Shown: positions 7,504 to 14,924 of the stretch, piece after piece | How positions within the stretch are numbered: position 1 is the stretch's first letter | How the letters are laid out: each line of letters starts with the position of its first letter | DNA from: Prevotellaceae bacterium UBA6858 | Lineage (GTDB): Bacteria; Bacteroidota; Bacteroidia; Bacteroidales; Bacteroidaceae | Direction of reading: 5' to 3' | Assembly (NCBI GenBank): GCA_002451695.1 | Contig: DKDC01000014.1 | Location: 42,765 to 58,118, forward strand | Length of the DNA: 15,354 bases | Position numbers and translations under genes: made by a program | Notes under the pieces: generated by a model | The model's input: the letters and a program-made list of their open reading frames with translations, nothing else | Database searches by the model: none | Told to the model about the DNA's origin: nothing

Positions 7504-8681
7504 CAAATATGGGAAATACATCCGCTTCAAAAAGAATACTCGCCATTGACATTCTTAGGGGAATTACGATTGCAGGGATGATTCTTGTGAACAACCCCGG
7601 CTCGTGGGGACACATTTTCAAACCGCTTGACCATGCAGAATGGATAGGGCTCACGCCTACCGACCTTGTGTTTCCGTTCTTTATGTTCATAATGGGCATG
7701 ACAACCTACATTTCGCTGCGCAAATACAACTTCAAGCCGACAGCCGATGCCATAAGGAAAATCATTGTGCGTACAATAGCCATTATGCTCGTGGGCTCGT
7801 TCATCGGCCTGTTTGTGCATTTCTGCCGCTATTGGGGGAATGCGGACGAAAGCCTTTCGTTCGGAAGCCAGCTTTTGGAAGCCCTTAACGTGTTTCCCAC
7901 GTTGAGGTTCACGGGGGTGCTCCACCGTCTGGCTATATGCTACTGCATAGTGTCAATACTCGCACTGACGGTAAACCATAAAAGGTTTCCGCTGATTATC
8001 GCCATACTTTTCATTGGCTATTTCATAACCCTTGAACTCGGCAACGGTTATGCCTATGACGAAACGAACATACTCTCAATTTTCGACCGCTCAATGGTGA
8101 GCACGGCGCACCTGTACAACGACAACGGCATAGACCCGGAAGGCATTTTAAGCACAATACCGAGTGTGGGCCACGTGATGATTGGTTTTCTCGCCGGCAA
8201 AATGATTGTCGGTAAAAACACGGAGACCGGCAAAGAGCCGGCTCTTGACTGCAAGGTTATGAAAATGTTCGCACTCGGAACTGCATTGCTTGTATGCGGT
8301 TTCCTGTTGGGCTACGCCTGCCCGATAAGCAAAAAAATATGGACACCAACCTTTGCAATGGTTACGTGCGGCTTTGCATCCTTAGTTCTGGCAATGTTTA
8401 TTTACATAGCTGACATAAAGGGGGTGAAACGGTGGAGCCGCTTTTTTGAAGCGTTCGGCGCAAACCCGCTGTTCCTTTTCATCATGTCCGACATATTCGC
8501 CATCCTTTTAGGATGCGTGAAGATTGCAGGCACAAGCATACACGGCATTATATACCAAGCCCTCGTTCCCCTTTTCGGGGAAACCGGCGGCTCCTGCATA
8601 TACGCAATATTATTTGTATTGTTCAACTTTGCCGTTGTGGCATATCCCCTGTACAAACGAAGAATATACATTAAAATATAA
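7500..8681 (+). CDS. murT: MurT-like inner-membrane MurNAc transporter (DUF5009/COG4299, HGSNAT-like fold)
   Basis: A 393-residue polytopic membrane protein with about ten hydrophobic segments. The N-terminal signature RILAIDILRGITIAGMILVN (12-31) and DHAEWIGLTPTDLVFPFFMF (44-63) are diagnostic of the DUF5009/COG4299 family, often auto-annotated as heparan-alpha-glucosaminide N-acetyltransferase. In Tannerella forsythia a member of this family is the MurNAc transporter MurT, encoded beside murK and murQ. Position between namZ and murQ makes the same role likely here, and an acetyltransferase role less so, though not excluded. The start at 7500 overlaps the namZ stop by 4 bp (ATGA); a second ATG at 7509 is possible. 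It ends 8 nt before murQ. No kinase gene separates them. Confidence 0.82.
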   Translation: MTNMGNTSASKRILAIDILRGITIAGMILVNNPGSWGHIFKPLDHAEWIGLTPTDLVFPFFMFIMGMTTYISLRKYNFKPTADAIRKIIVRTIAIMLVGSFIGLFVHFCRYWGNADESLSFGSQLLEALNVFPTLRFTGVLHRLAICYCIVSILALTVNHKRFPLIIAILFIGYFITLELGNGYAYDETNILSIFDRSMVSTAHLYNDNGIDPEGILSTIPSVGHVMIGFLAGKMIVGKNTETGKEPALDCKVMKMFALGTALLVCGFLLGYACPISKKIWTPTFAMVTCGFASLVLAMFIYIADIKGVKRWSRFFEAFGANPLFLFIMSDIFAILLGCVKIAGTSIHGIIYQALVPLFGETGGSCIYAILFVLFNFAVVAYPLYKRRIYIKI

Positions 8682-8689
8682 TCCATCCA

Positions 8690-9514
8690 ATGAGTTTTGA
8701 AAAGATTACGGAAAAACCGTCCCTATACGACAATCTTGAGAAGAAGTCCGTCGGTGAAATACTGAAAGACATCAACGATGAAGACCAAAAGGTGGCTATT
8801 GCCGTAAGAAAGGCAATACCGCAAATTGAAAAGCTCGTAAGCGGCATTGTTCCGAGAATGCGCAAGGGCGGGCGCATATTCTATATGGGAGCCGGCACAA
8901 GCGGCCGCCTCGGAGTGCTTGACGCTTCCGAACTTCCGCCCACGTATGGCGTTCCGCCCTCGCTGGTCGTTGGCTTGATTGCCGGCGGAGACACCGCGCT
9001 GAGACGCGCCGTTGAAAATGCCGAAGACGACACGGCAAAAGGCTGGGAGGAACTTGTTGACCACAACATCAACGAACACGACACCGTTATAGGTATCGCC
9101 GCATCGGGAACCACACCATACGTTATCGGCGCGATAAAAGAGGCCCGCGAACACGGCATATTCACTGGCTGCATAACGAGCAATCCCGGCTCTCCCCTTT
9201 CCGAGGCATCCGAAGTTGCTGTTGAAATGGTCGTAGGGCCAGAATACGTTACCGGAAGTTCAAGGATGAAATCGGGAACCGGGCAGAAAATGATTCTTAA
9301 CATGATCTCCACCGCCGTAATGATACAGCTTGGAAGGGTGCGCGGAAACCGCATGGTGAATATGGAGATTACAAACAAGAAACTGCAAGACCGTGGCACA
9401 AGAATGATTGTAAGCGAACTCGGTGTGAGCTATTCCCACGCCCGCACGCTGCTTGCGCTCCACGGTTCGGTGCAGAAAGCCATAGACGCATACAAAAACG
9501 GAAAAAGCAAATAA
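8690..9514 (+). CDS. murQ: N-acetylmuramic acid 6-phosphate etherase MurQ
   Basis: A 274-residue cytoplasmic SIS-domain lyase/hydrolase that cleaves the D-lactyl ether of MurNAc-6-phosphate, giving GlcNAc-6-phosphate and D-lactate. The signature YMGAGTSGRLGVLDASELPPTYG spans residues 65-87. E81 and E112 are separated by 31 residues, the spacing of the catalytic glutamates reported for E. coli MurQ (83 and 114). GPEYVTGSSRMKSGTGQKM is the second family block. It is slightly shorter than the E. coli enzyme but complete through the C-terminal helical part. It follows the MurT-like gene by 8 nt and precedes the serine hydrolase gene by 9 nt. Its substrate must be phosphorylated, yet no MurNAc kinase gene lies in the operon. 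Confidence 0.95.
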   Translation: MSFEKITEKPSLYDNLEKKSVGEILKDINDEDQKVAIAVRKAIPQIEKLVSGIVPRMRKGGRIFYMGAGTSGRLGVLDASELPPTYGVPPSLVVGLIAGGDTALRRAVENAEDDTAKGWEELVDHNINEHDTVIGIAASGTTPYVIGAIKEAREHGIFTGCITSNPGSPLSEASEVAVEMVVGPEYVTGSSRMKSGTGQKMILNMISTAVMIQLGRVRGNRMVNMEITNKKLQDRGTRMIVSELGVSYSHARTLLALHGSVQKAIDAYKNGKSK

Positions 9515-9523
9515 TCCACTGAC

Positions 9524-11371
9524 ATGAGACTACGCATTCTTATAATTTCCATAATGGTTGTCTTAGGTGCTACGGCGCAAACCCTTGAACGCACACTTCC
9601 CGAAAAGGTGGGGATGAGCGGGGCGCGGCTTGCGTACGCCGACAGTGCCATACTCGCCTCCATAAACGCAGGAAACATTCCCGGAGCCGTGCTTGCCGTT
9701 GTCAAAGACGGCAAAATGGCATATCTGAAAGCATACGGCTACCGCAGCATTCTGCCTAAGCGCGAAAAGATGACAACAAACACCATTTTCGACATGGCAT
9801 CGTGCAGCAAGTCCATGTCAACGGCCGTGTGCGCCATGGTTCTTACAGAGCGCGGAAAGATCAGGCTTAGCGATGCGGTGGAGAACTTCATTCCGGGATT
9901 CAAAAACTGGACTTCGGCAAACGGGAAAGACCATACTACAATAAGAATCCGCCACCTGCTGACCCACACATCCGGTCTGCCGCCATACGCACCAGTCGCC
10001 GAATTGCAGAAAAAATACGGCAGTAACTCGCCCGACAGCCTTATAAGCTACATAGCCTCATGGCGGAGAGATTTCGAGCCTGGTACGGATTTCCAGTATT
10101 CTTGCCTCAACTACATCACCATGCAACACATTGTAGAAAAGGTGAGCGGCATGTCGCTGCGCGAATTTGCCCGCCGCAACGTTTTCGAGCCGTTGGGCAT
10201 GAACCATACCGACTACATTCCTTGCATTGAAGACAAAAAAGGAAACTACCATACAATAAGTCTGCCTGTTTGGACAAAGGACTATTCTTGGGAAGAACTC
10301 ATAGCCCCCACCGAGAAACAGAAAACAGGCGAAATCCTGCGTGGGGCGGTTCACGACCCTTTGGCGAGGGTTATCAATTCGGGCATCAGCGGCAATGCCG
10401 GAGTATTTTCCAACGCCGATGACATAGCCCTGCTTTGCGCCGCCCTGATAAACGGCGGGGAACTCAACGGACACCGCATCCTAAGTCCGGCAACGGTGAG
10501 GCTCATGACCACAGTCCCCAAAGGTCTTGAAGCGTTTGGCAGAACTCCGGGCTGGGACAATTCGTCAGACTATTCCTCAAACCTCGGAGACCTGCTGAGC
10601 AAATCGGCATACGGACACACAGGCTTTACAGGAACGATGATAGACATTGACCCGGAAAACAAGCTCGCTATCATACTGCTCACCAACAGCGTGCATCCCG
10701 ATGGGCACACGAGCGTGATACGCCTAAGAGCCGTGGTGGCAAACGCCGTTGCCGGGGCAATAACCGGCGACGTGCGCACACAGCATTACCTTGACAGAAT
10801 GGAGCAGTTTGAAAAAGAACCCGCCATAACGCAAAAAGACATTGTGATGCTCGGGAACAGTCTCACCGAAAACGGAGGGGACTGGGGGAAACGCCTAAAC
10901 ATAAAACACGTAATCAACCGTGGGATTATAGGAGACGATGTGCCGGGAATATACGAACGGCTCCATCAGATATTGCCTTACCGCCCGGCAAAAATAATCC
11001 TAATGGAAGGAATAAACGACATATCCCACCAGCTTTCAAACAGCGAAATAATACAGTCAATAGCCACTACCATAGACCGCATAAAGCATGAATCGCCCAA
11101 GACGCAGCTTATCCTGCAAAGTTTGCTGCCAATAAACGAAGAGTTCAAGCGTTACAAAAGGCTTGAAGGCAAAACCGACTCCGTGGCGGCTATCAACCGC
11201 GAGTTAGAAGCACTTGCAAAAAGCAAGGGAATCGATTTCTTGAACCTTTTCCCGCTGTTCACCGAAAGCGGCGGCAACACTCTGCGAAAGGAACTCACTA
11301 CAGACGGACTGCACCTCAATGAAGAAGGTTACAAGATATGGGCCGCCGAATTGCGCAAACACATAAAATAA
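9524..11371 (+). CDS. Secreted beta-lactamase-fold serine hydrolase fused to an SGNH/GDSL esterase domain
   Basis: A 615-residue exported fusion with a signal peptide of about 19 residues (ending GATAQ). Residues about 25-415 are a class C beta-lactamase/PBP4*/EstB-type domain with S93-x-x-K96 (SCSK), Y192-S193 and H365-T-G (HTGFTG). The tyrosine motif reads YSC where YSN is usual. Residues about 435-615 are an SGNH hydrolase with all four blocks: GNSLT (S446), the GIIGDD glycine block (about 467-472), GIND (N498) and DGLH (D594, H597). Both domains therefore look catalytically competent. In the salvage operon, 20 nt before the NlpC/P60 gene, the SGNH part might remove O-acetyl groups from muropeptides and the other might be a carboxypeptidase or esterase; this is inferred from context. 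It need not confer beta-lactam resistance. Confidence 0.88.
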   Translation: MRLRILIISIMVVLGATAQTLERTLPEKVGMSGARLAYADSAILASINAGNIPGAVLAVVKDGKMAYLKAYGYRSILPKREKMTTNTIFDMASCSKSMSTAVCAMVLTERGKIRLSDAVENFIPGFKNWTSANGKDHTTIRIRHLLTHTSGLPPYAPVAELQKKYGSNSPDSLISYIASWRRDFEPGTDFQYSCLNYITMQHIVEKVSGMSLREFARRNVFEPLGMNHTDYIPCIEDKKGNYHTISLPVWTKDYSWEELIAPTEKQKTGEILRGAVHDPLARVINSGISGNAGVFSNADDIALLCAALINGGELNGHRILSPATVRLMTTVPKGLEAFGRTPGWDNSSDYSSNLGDLLSKSAYGHTGFTGTMIDIDPENKLAIILLTNSVHPDGHTSVIRLRAVVANAVAGAITGDVRTQHYLDRMEQFEKEPAITQKDIVMLGNSLTENGGDWGKRLNIKHVINRGIIGDDVPGIYERLHQILPYRPAKIILMEGINDISHQLSNSEIIQSIATTIDRIKHESPKTQLILQSLLPINEEFKRYKRLEGKTDSVAAINRELEALAKSKGIDFLNLFPLFTESGGNTLRKELTTDGLHLNEEGYKIWAAELRKHIK

Positions 11372-11391
11372 AAACCACAACAAAACCATAT

Positions 11392-13701
11392 ATGAAGAAT
11401 AACATTCTGCTAATCGCCGTCATATTCCTGCTGACGGCAATATCACTGCCTCAAGCCACAGCGGCACAAAGCAAGGATTTCCGCGCACAAGCGGGGGAAC
11501 TTATACTTAAAGGCGAATTTAAGAAAACCGAAAAGATGCTCAAGGGGCTTCCAAAGCAGACAAGGCTCGAAAACCGCTTTGCCATAGACTCAATAAACCA
11601 AACCATGCTGCGCATACGCAAGGATTTCTCGCTATCTCCCACAGACGGACGCGCACAAATCGAAAAACGCATGGGACACGCCGTGAGCAACGAAAAAATA
11701 AACTACTGGAAACGCAAACGCTATATCGAGGCAGACACCATTGACGGAAAGGAAATGTGGTTCCGCCGTTCCGTCGGCAATTTCTTTTTGCTCAACAACG
11801 AGGACTTCAAAAGCGAGAACGCCGCAGAAAAGAAGTCCACACACGACTACTACGCCAAGTTCTACAATCAGGCAATGCAATGCCCCTCCGATGACGACAA
11901 CCTGCGCAACCCTCACAAATGGCAGCTCACCTTCAACCTCAAGGTCAACGCCAACGCAATCCCCGACGGCGACACATTGAGGGTGTGGCTTCCCTATCCC
12001 ATGGAGACCACACGCCAGACGAACGTAAAACTAATCAAGTCGTCAGCCCCAGTAAAGGTTTCGCAAGGCACATTCCACACAACGGCATACATGGAAGGCG
12101 TGGCACGAAAAGACAAGCCCTCCACATTCAGCATAACATACAGTTTCGTGTCAAACGAACAGCATTTCTCACGTGCAGGGATTATGTCAAGGCTCAAGCC
12201 ATACAATAAAGAAACCGAGATGTACAGGCAATACACTGCCGAAGAGTACCCCCATATAATAAAGAGCGAAAAAATGAAAAAACTCGCCAAGACAATCGTG
12301 GGCGAGGAAAAGAACCCTGTGCTTCAAGCGTCGATGATATACGACTGGATAGCCGGCAACTTTCCATGGGCGGGCGCAAGGGAATACAGCACAATCCCCA
12401 ACATTCCCGAATATGTGGTTGAAAACCGCCACGGCGACTGCGGACAGGTTGCGCTGCTTTACATCACCCTTGCAAGAAGTCTTGGCATACCGGCGCGCTG
12501 GGAAAGTGGCTTCATGCTGCATCCGGGCGCGGAAAACTACCACGACTGGGCGGAAACCTATTTCGAAGGTACCGGTTGGGTGCCAACCGACCCCTCTTTC
12601 GGCAGGAGTACTATTGGTGAACCCCTTGCCGACTACTACAAGACAGGCATCGACCTGTACCGCTTTGTCGTGAACAAGGGCGTGAACGGCAACTTCGACC
12701 CCAAGAAAAACTTCATACGCTCCGAGACGGTGGACAATCAGGCAGGCGAAGTGGAGTGGAAAGGCGGAAACCTTGAATACACCGACTGGACATCCGACCT
12801 TCATGTCGACTCCTGCATCAAGATTGACATCACGCAGCCCGAAACAGAATGGGCGCTCACAAAACTCTCCGTGGCCTCCATGCGCACAAGCGGCGACCAC
12901 GCAGCCGAAATGGCAACACAGTCGGTTATGGGAACTCCGTTGCGCATTCTCCAGAAAGACGGCGATTGGTACAAGGCGGAAACCCCGGACGGCTACCAGT
13001 CGTACATTCCCGGCAGCTCCATTCAGATGCTCGACAGCGCGAACCTTAACAAATGGAAACACGCCAAACGCTACATTGTTACGGCATACCAGTCGCGCCT
13101 TACCACGCAGCCCGGCAACGACGAAACCGTGAGCGACCTCGTTTTGGGCTGCATACTCGAATACAAGGGGACAAAGGGCAAGCACCTGCAACTGTCAACG
13201 CCCGACGGGCGCACCGGCTACATTGCAGCCACAGATGTCGAGGAACTCACGGAGTGGGCAGGCAAACCGTTCACAACGCCCCAAGTGCTGGCAACGGCAA
13301 AGCGCATGATGGGCTCGCCATACTTTTGGGGCGGCACATCGACAAAAATGACCGACTGCTCGGGGCTCTCTAAAATAAGCTACCTCTCGGCGGGGGTGAT
13401 TTTGCGCCGCGACGCATGGCAACAGGCACTTACCGGACAGAAAATCGAAGCCAAAGATTGGAAGGAAGCCCAGCCCGGCGACCTCTTTTTCTTCGGCACA
13501 CGCGCAGGGCGTGTAACCCACGTGGCAATATCGTTGGGCGGCGCAAAATACATACACTGCAGCGGCAGGGTGAAAGTCAACAGCGTTGACCCCAAAGCCA
13601 AGGACTATCTTTCCACACCGTTCCTCTCAATAAGCCGCATTAACGGAAGCATTGGCACAGACGGCATAGTTGCAGTGAAAGACCATCCGTGGTTTTTCTA
13701 A
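11392..13701 (+). CDS. Secreted transglutaminase-like / SH3b / SH3b / NlpC-P60 (C40) peptidase, YkfC-like C-terminus
   Basis: A 769-residue exported protein with a signal peptide of about 25 residues (ILLIAVIFLLTAISLP core). The N-terminal 150 residues are unassigned. A transglutaminase-like core carries C350 (GDCGQ), H384 (NYHDW) and D400 (PTDPSFG), a complete triad. Two SH3b-like domains follow (about 485-546 and 559-617). The C-terminal NlpC/P60 domain has C656 (TDCSGL), H710 (VTHVAIS) and H722 (YIHCSG). The SH3b-SH3b-NlpC/P60 order is that of YkfC-type gamma-D-glutamyl-L-diamino acid endopeptidases, which need a free N-terminal L-Ala; that suits muropeptide recycling. The ATG at 11392 is chosen over 11338 because the latter lies inside the previous gene and lacks a signal peptide. 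Last gene of the operon; a strong terminator follows. Confidence 0.9.
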   Translation: MKNNILLIAVIFLLTAISLPQATAAQSKDFRAQAGELILKGEFKKTEKMLKGLPKQTRLENRFAIDSINQTMLRIRKDFSLSPTDGRAQIEKRMGHAVSNEKINYWKRKRYIEADTIDGKEMWFRRSVGNFFLLNNEDFKSENAAEKKSTHDYYAKFYNQAMQCPSDDDNLRNPHKWQLTFNLKVNANAIPDGDTLRVWLPYPMETTRQTNVKLIKSSAPVKVSQGTFHTTAYMEGVARKDKPSTFSITYSFVSNEQHFSRAGIMSRLKPYNKETEMYRQYTAEEYPHIIKSEKMKKLAKTIVGEEKNPVLQASMIYDWIAGNFPWAGAREYSTIPNIPEYVVENRHGDCGQVALLYITLARSLGIPARWESGFMLHPGAENYHDWAETYFEGTGWVPTDPSFGRSTIGEPLADYYKTGIDLYRFVVNKGVNGNFDPKKNFIRSETVDNQAGEVEWKGGNLEYTDWTSDLHVDSCIKIDITQPETEWALTKLSVASMRTSGDHAAEMATQSVMGTPLRILQKDGDWYKAETPDGYQSYIPGSSIQMLDSANLNKWKHAKRYIVTAYQSRLTTQPGNDETVSDLVLGCILEYKGTKGKHLQLSTPDGRTGYIAATDVEELTEWAGKPFTTPQVLATAKRMMGSPYFWGGTSTKMTDCSGLSKISYLSAGVILRRDAWQQALTGQKIEAKDWKEAQPGDLFFFGTRAGRVTHVAISLGGAKYIHCSGRVKVNSVDPKAKDYLSTPFLSISRINGSIGTDGIVAVKDHPWFF

Positions 13702-13730
13702 GCCATAACATCATATTCATTAAAAAAAGT

Positions 13731-13764
13731 AAGGTGCGCCGATTTTGGCGCACCTTTTCTTTTT
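13731..13764. terminator. Bidirectional intrinsic terminator between convergent genes
   Basis: GGTGCGCC (13733-13740), loop GATTTT, GGCGCACC (13747-13754), extended to 10 bp by AA/TT. A T-rich run follows on the plus strand (13755-13764) and an A-rich run precedes it (from 13722), which serves as the U tract for minus-strand transcripts. It lies 30 nt after the NlpC/P60 stop and beside the stop of the minus-strand gene. Confidence 0.93.
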
Positions 13765-14347
13765 ATTGGTCTATGGACATACCATATTTCGCCCATCTGT
13801 CTTTGTACTTTTTCCTGTCTATGAGCCTGATTTTATATTTGGCTGTGAGACGCTTGCTTCTTTCCGCCACTTTTCCGTCATAATGTATTCTGGCCTCAAC
13901 GGCGAAAGCCTTTCCTGTCTCGGCAAGCACGCCTATGCACCTGCCCAAGTTACCATTGTACCCCCGGGCAGAATAGTCTATTGCAAGGAACTTGAAATCA
14001 GCCTTTCCGTCAATTGCAACATCATTGTCGCATTTAAGTATGTCTATAAATGGCTGGTTACGCAAGCCGGGAGCAGGATTATAGTCGACAACCACCCATA
14101 TTTCCGGCTTTCCGCCTTTTTCCGGCAAAACCATTGTTGTTTTGCAAATGGCATATATTCTTTTGCCATACACAATCTCCTTGGGAGTAACAAAAAAAGT
14201 GGTGTCTTTCACTACCCTTGCCTGCATTTTCATTGGAAGTACAGGCACTCCCAATGCGAACAATGTAAGTGCAGCACTTCGCCAACAATCCTTAAGACAC
14301 AATGATGTCTCCAGGAACACCAAAAAACGATTTAGCTTTTTCATCAT
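13763..14347 (-). CDS. Unrecognised secreted protein, partner of the GG-leader protein
   Basis: A 194-residue protein I do not recognise. The chosen start (ATGATGAAAAAG at 14347, or the second ATG at 14344) gives a basic N-terminus and a late hydrophobic stretch (SAALTLFALGVPVLPMKMQA) resembling a long signal peptide. The rest is soluble, moderately basic, with alternating beta-type segments such as GKPEIWVVVDYN and FKFLAIDYSARGYNG, and a basic C-terminal end (KKYKDRWAKYGMSIDQ). The start lies inside the upstream minus-strand gene, giving a 56-nt overlap and probable translational coupling. An ATG at 14233 would avoid the overlap but loses the hydrophobic segment. Both genes share the terminator at 13731-13764. 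No catalytic motif is seen, so no function is proposed. Confidence 0.65.
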   Translation of the reverse strand: MMKKLNRFLVFLETSLCLKDCWRSAALTLFALGVPVLPMKMQARVVKDTTFFVTPKEIVYGKRIYAICKTTMVLPEKGGKPEIWVVVDYNPAPGLRNQPFIDILKCDNDVAIDGKADFKFLAIDYSARGYNGNLGRCIGVLAETGKAFAVEARIHYDGKVAERSKRLTAKYKIRLIDRKKYKDRWAKYGMSIDQ

Positions 14348-14924
14348 ATTCCACCGTGAAAGTTGCATAAACACTTATAGTTCTTTTCTGTTTTTGTCCC
14401 ATAGAATATATTTCCACGTCAACACCACCGTTAAACACCAATATTCCATAGCTTTTCGTAGCCTGGATTATTTTATACTTATCAACCATATGACTTTCAT
14501 TGCCATCATAATATGTACCTGTGACTATAACGGTTAATGAACCAGATTCTATCTCTACAGCAGAACCCTTCTTTTTGCTTGCAATGCAATAGCCACTGCA
14601 CATACATTTCAATGGAGGAGAAACGGCACTCCAGTCGTTTGACGGATATTCCAAATGAAATGACTTACTTTCGAATTCTGCATCAACCCAATTGCCATCA
14701 TCATAGCTGCCACTTCCCGAGCCACTACCGCTTCCAGAACCCAAGCCATCGCCACAGCCAGAACCGTCTCCAGAACCAGAACCGCAACCGCAGCCTGACC
14801 CACTGCCAGATCCTCCAGAACCGCTGCCGCTCCCGCAGCCATAGGATGATACCTCGAATCCTCCATTGAGGATTTCATTCACAAGTTCCGCACTTACAGG
14901 GCGGAGTTTTTTTTTTTCTTGCAT
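14292..14924 (-). CDS. Double-glycine-leader protein with Cys-containing Gly-Ser repeat tract
   Basis: A 210-residue protein in three parts. Residues 1-22 (KKLRPVSAELVNEILNGG) resemble the double-glycine leaders cut and exported by C39-peptidase ABC transporters, with GG at 21-22 and hydrophobic residues at -4 and -5; the canonical LSxxELxxIxGG spacing is only partly matched. Residues 29-73 are a tract of Gly-Ser pairs interrupted by Asp and by Cys 30, 45, 47 and 57. Residues about 78-210 form a beta-rich domain with Cys 107, 109 and 113. The sole in-frame leader ATG is at 14924. Similar GG-leader (GS)n proteins seem common in Bacteroidales, but I know of no assigned function. No transporter or modification enzyme is in the window. 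A secreted peptide or protein, possibly processed, is the best reading. Confidence 0.78.
   Translation of the reverse strand: MQEKKKLRPVSAELVNEILNGGFEVSSYGCGSGSGSGGSGSGSGCGCGSGSGDGSGCGDGLGSGSGSGSGSGSYDDGNWVDAEFESKSFHLEYPSNDWSAVSPPLKCMCSGYCIASKKKGSAVEIESGSLTVIVTGTYYDGNESHMVDKYKIIQATKSYGILVFNGGVDVEIYSMGQKQKRTISVYATFTVEYDEKAKSFFGVPGDIIVS
14706..14840 (-). repeat. Low-complexity Gly-Ser coding repeat
   Basis: Short degenerate GGN-TCN type repeats on the minus strand encode residues 29-73 of the GG-leader protein. Codon choice varies between units, so it is not a simple microsatellite and looks maintained at the protein level, although slippage could still change its length. Confidence 0.85.

Noticed and set aside
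7500..8681. Annotation as a heparan-alpha-glucosaminide N-acetyltransferase
   Set aside because: The fold family matches, but the namZ-murQ context and the Tannerella MurT precedent favour MurNAc transport.
9524..11371. Antibiotic-resistance beta-lactamase
   Set aside because: The motif set and SGNH fusion fit EstB/PBP4*-like hydrolases; the operon context points to cell-wall salvage.
12187..13191. 334-codon minus-strand open frame opposite the NlpC/P60 gene
   Set aside because: The plus strand encodes intact transglutaminase and SH3b domains; the antisense frame has Cys/His/Phe-rich low-quality composition and no domain.
14706..14840. Possible CRISPR or tandem DNA repeat array
   Set aside because: Units are 6 bases and degenerate, in frame, and encode Gly-Ser; there are no spacers.
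14537..14869. Plus-strand frame rich in Asn, Arg, His and Ser opposite the Gly-Ser tract
   Set aside because: It is the antisense reading of the Gly-Ser repeat.
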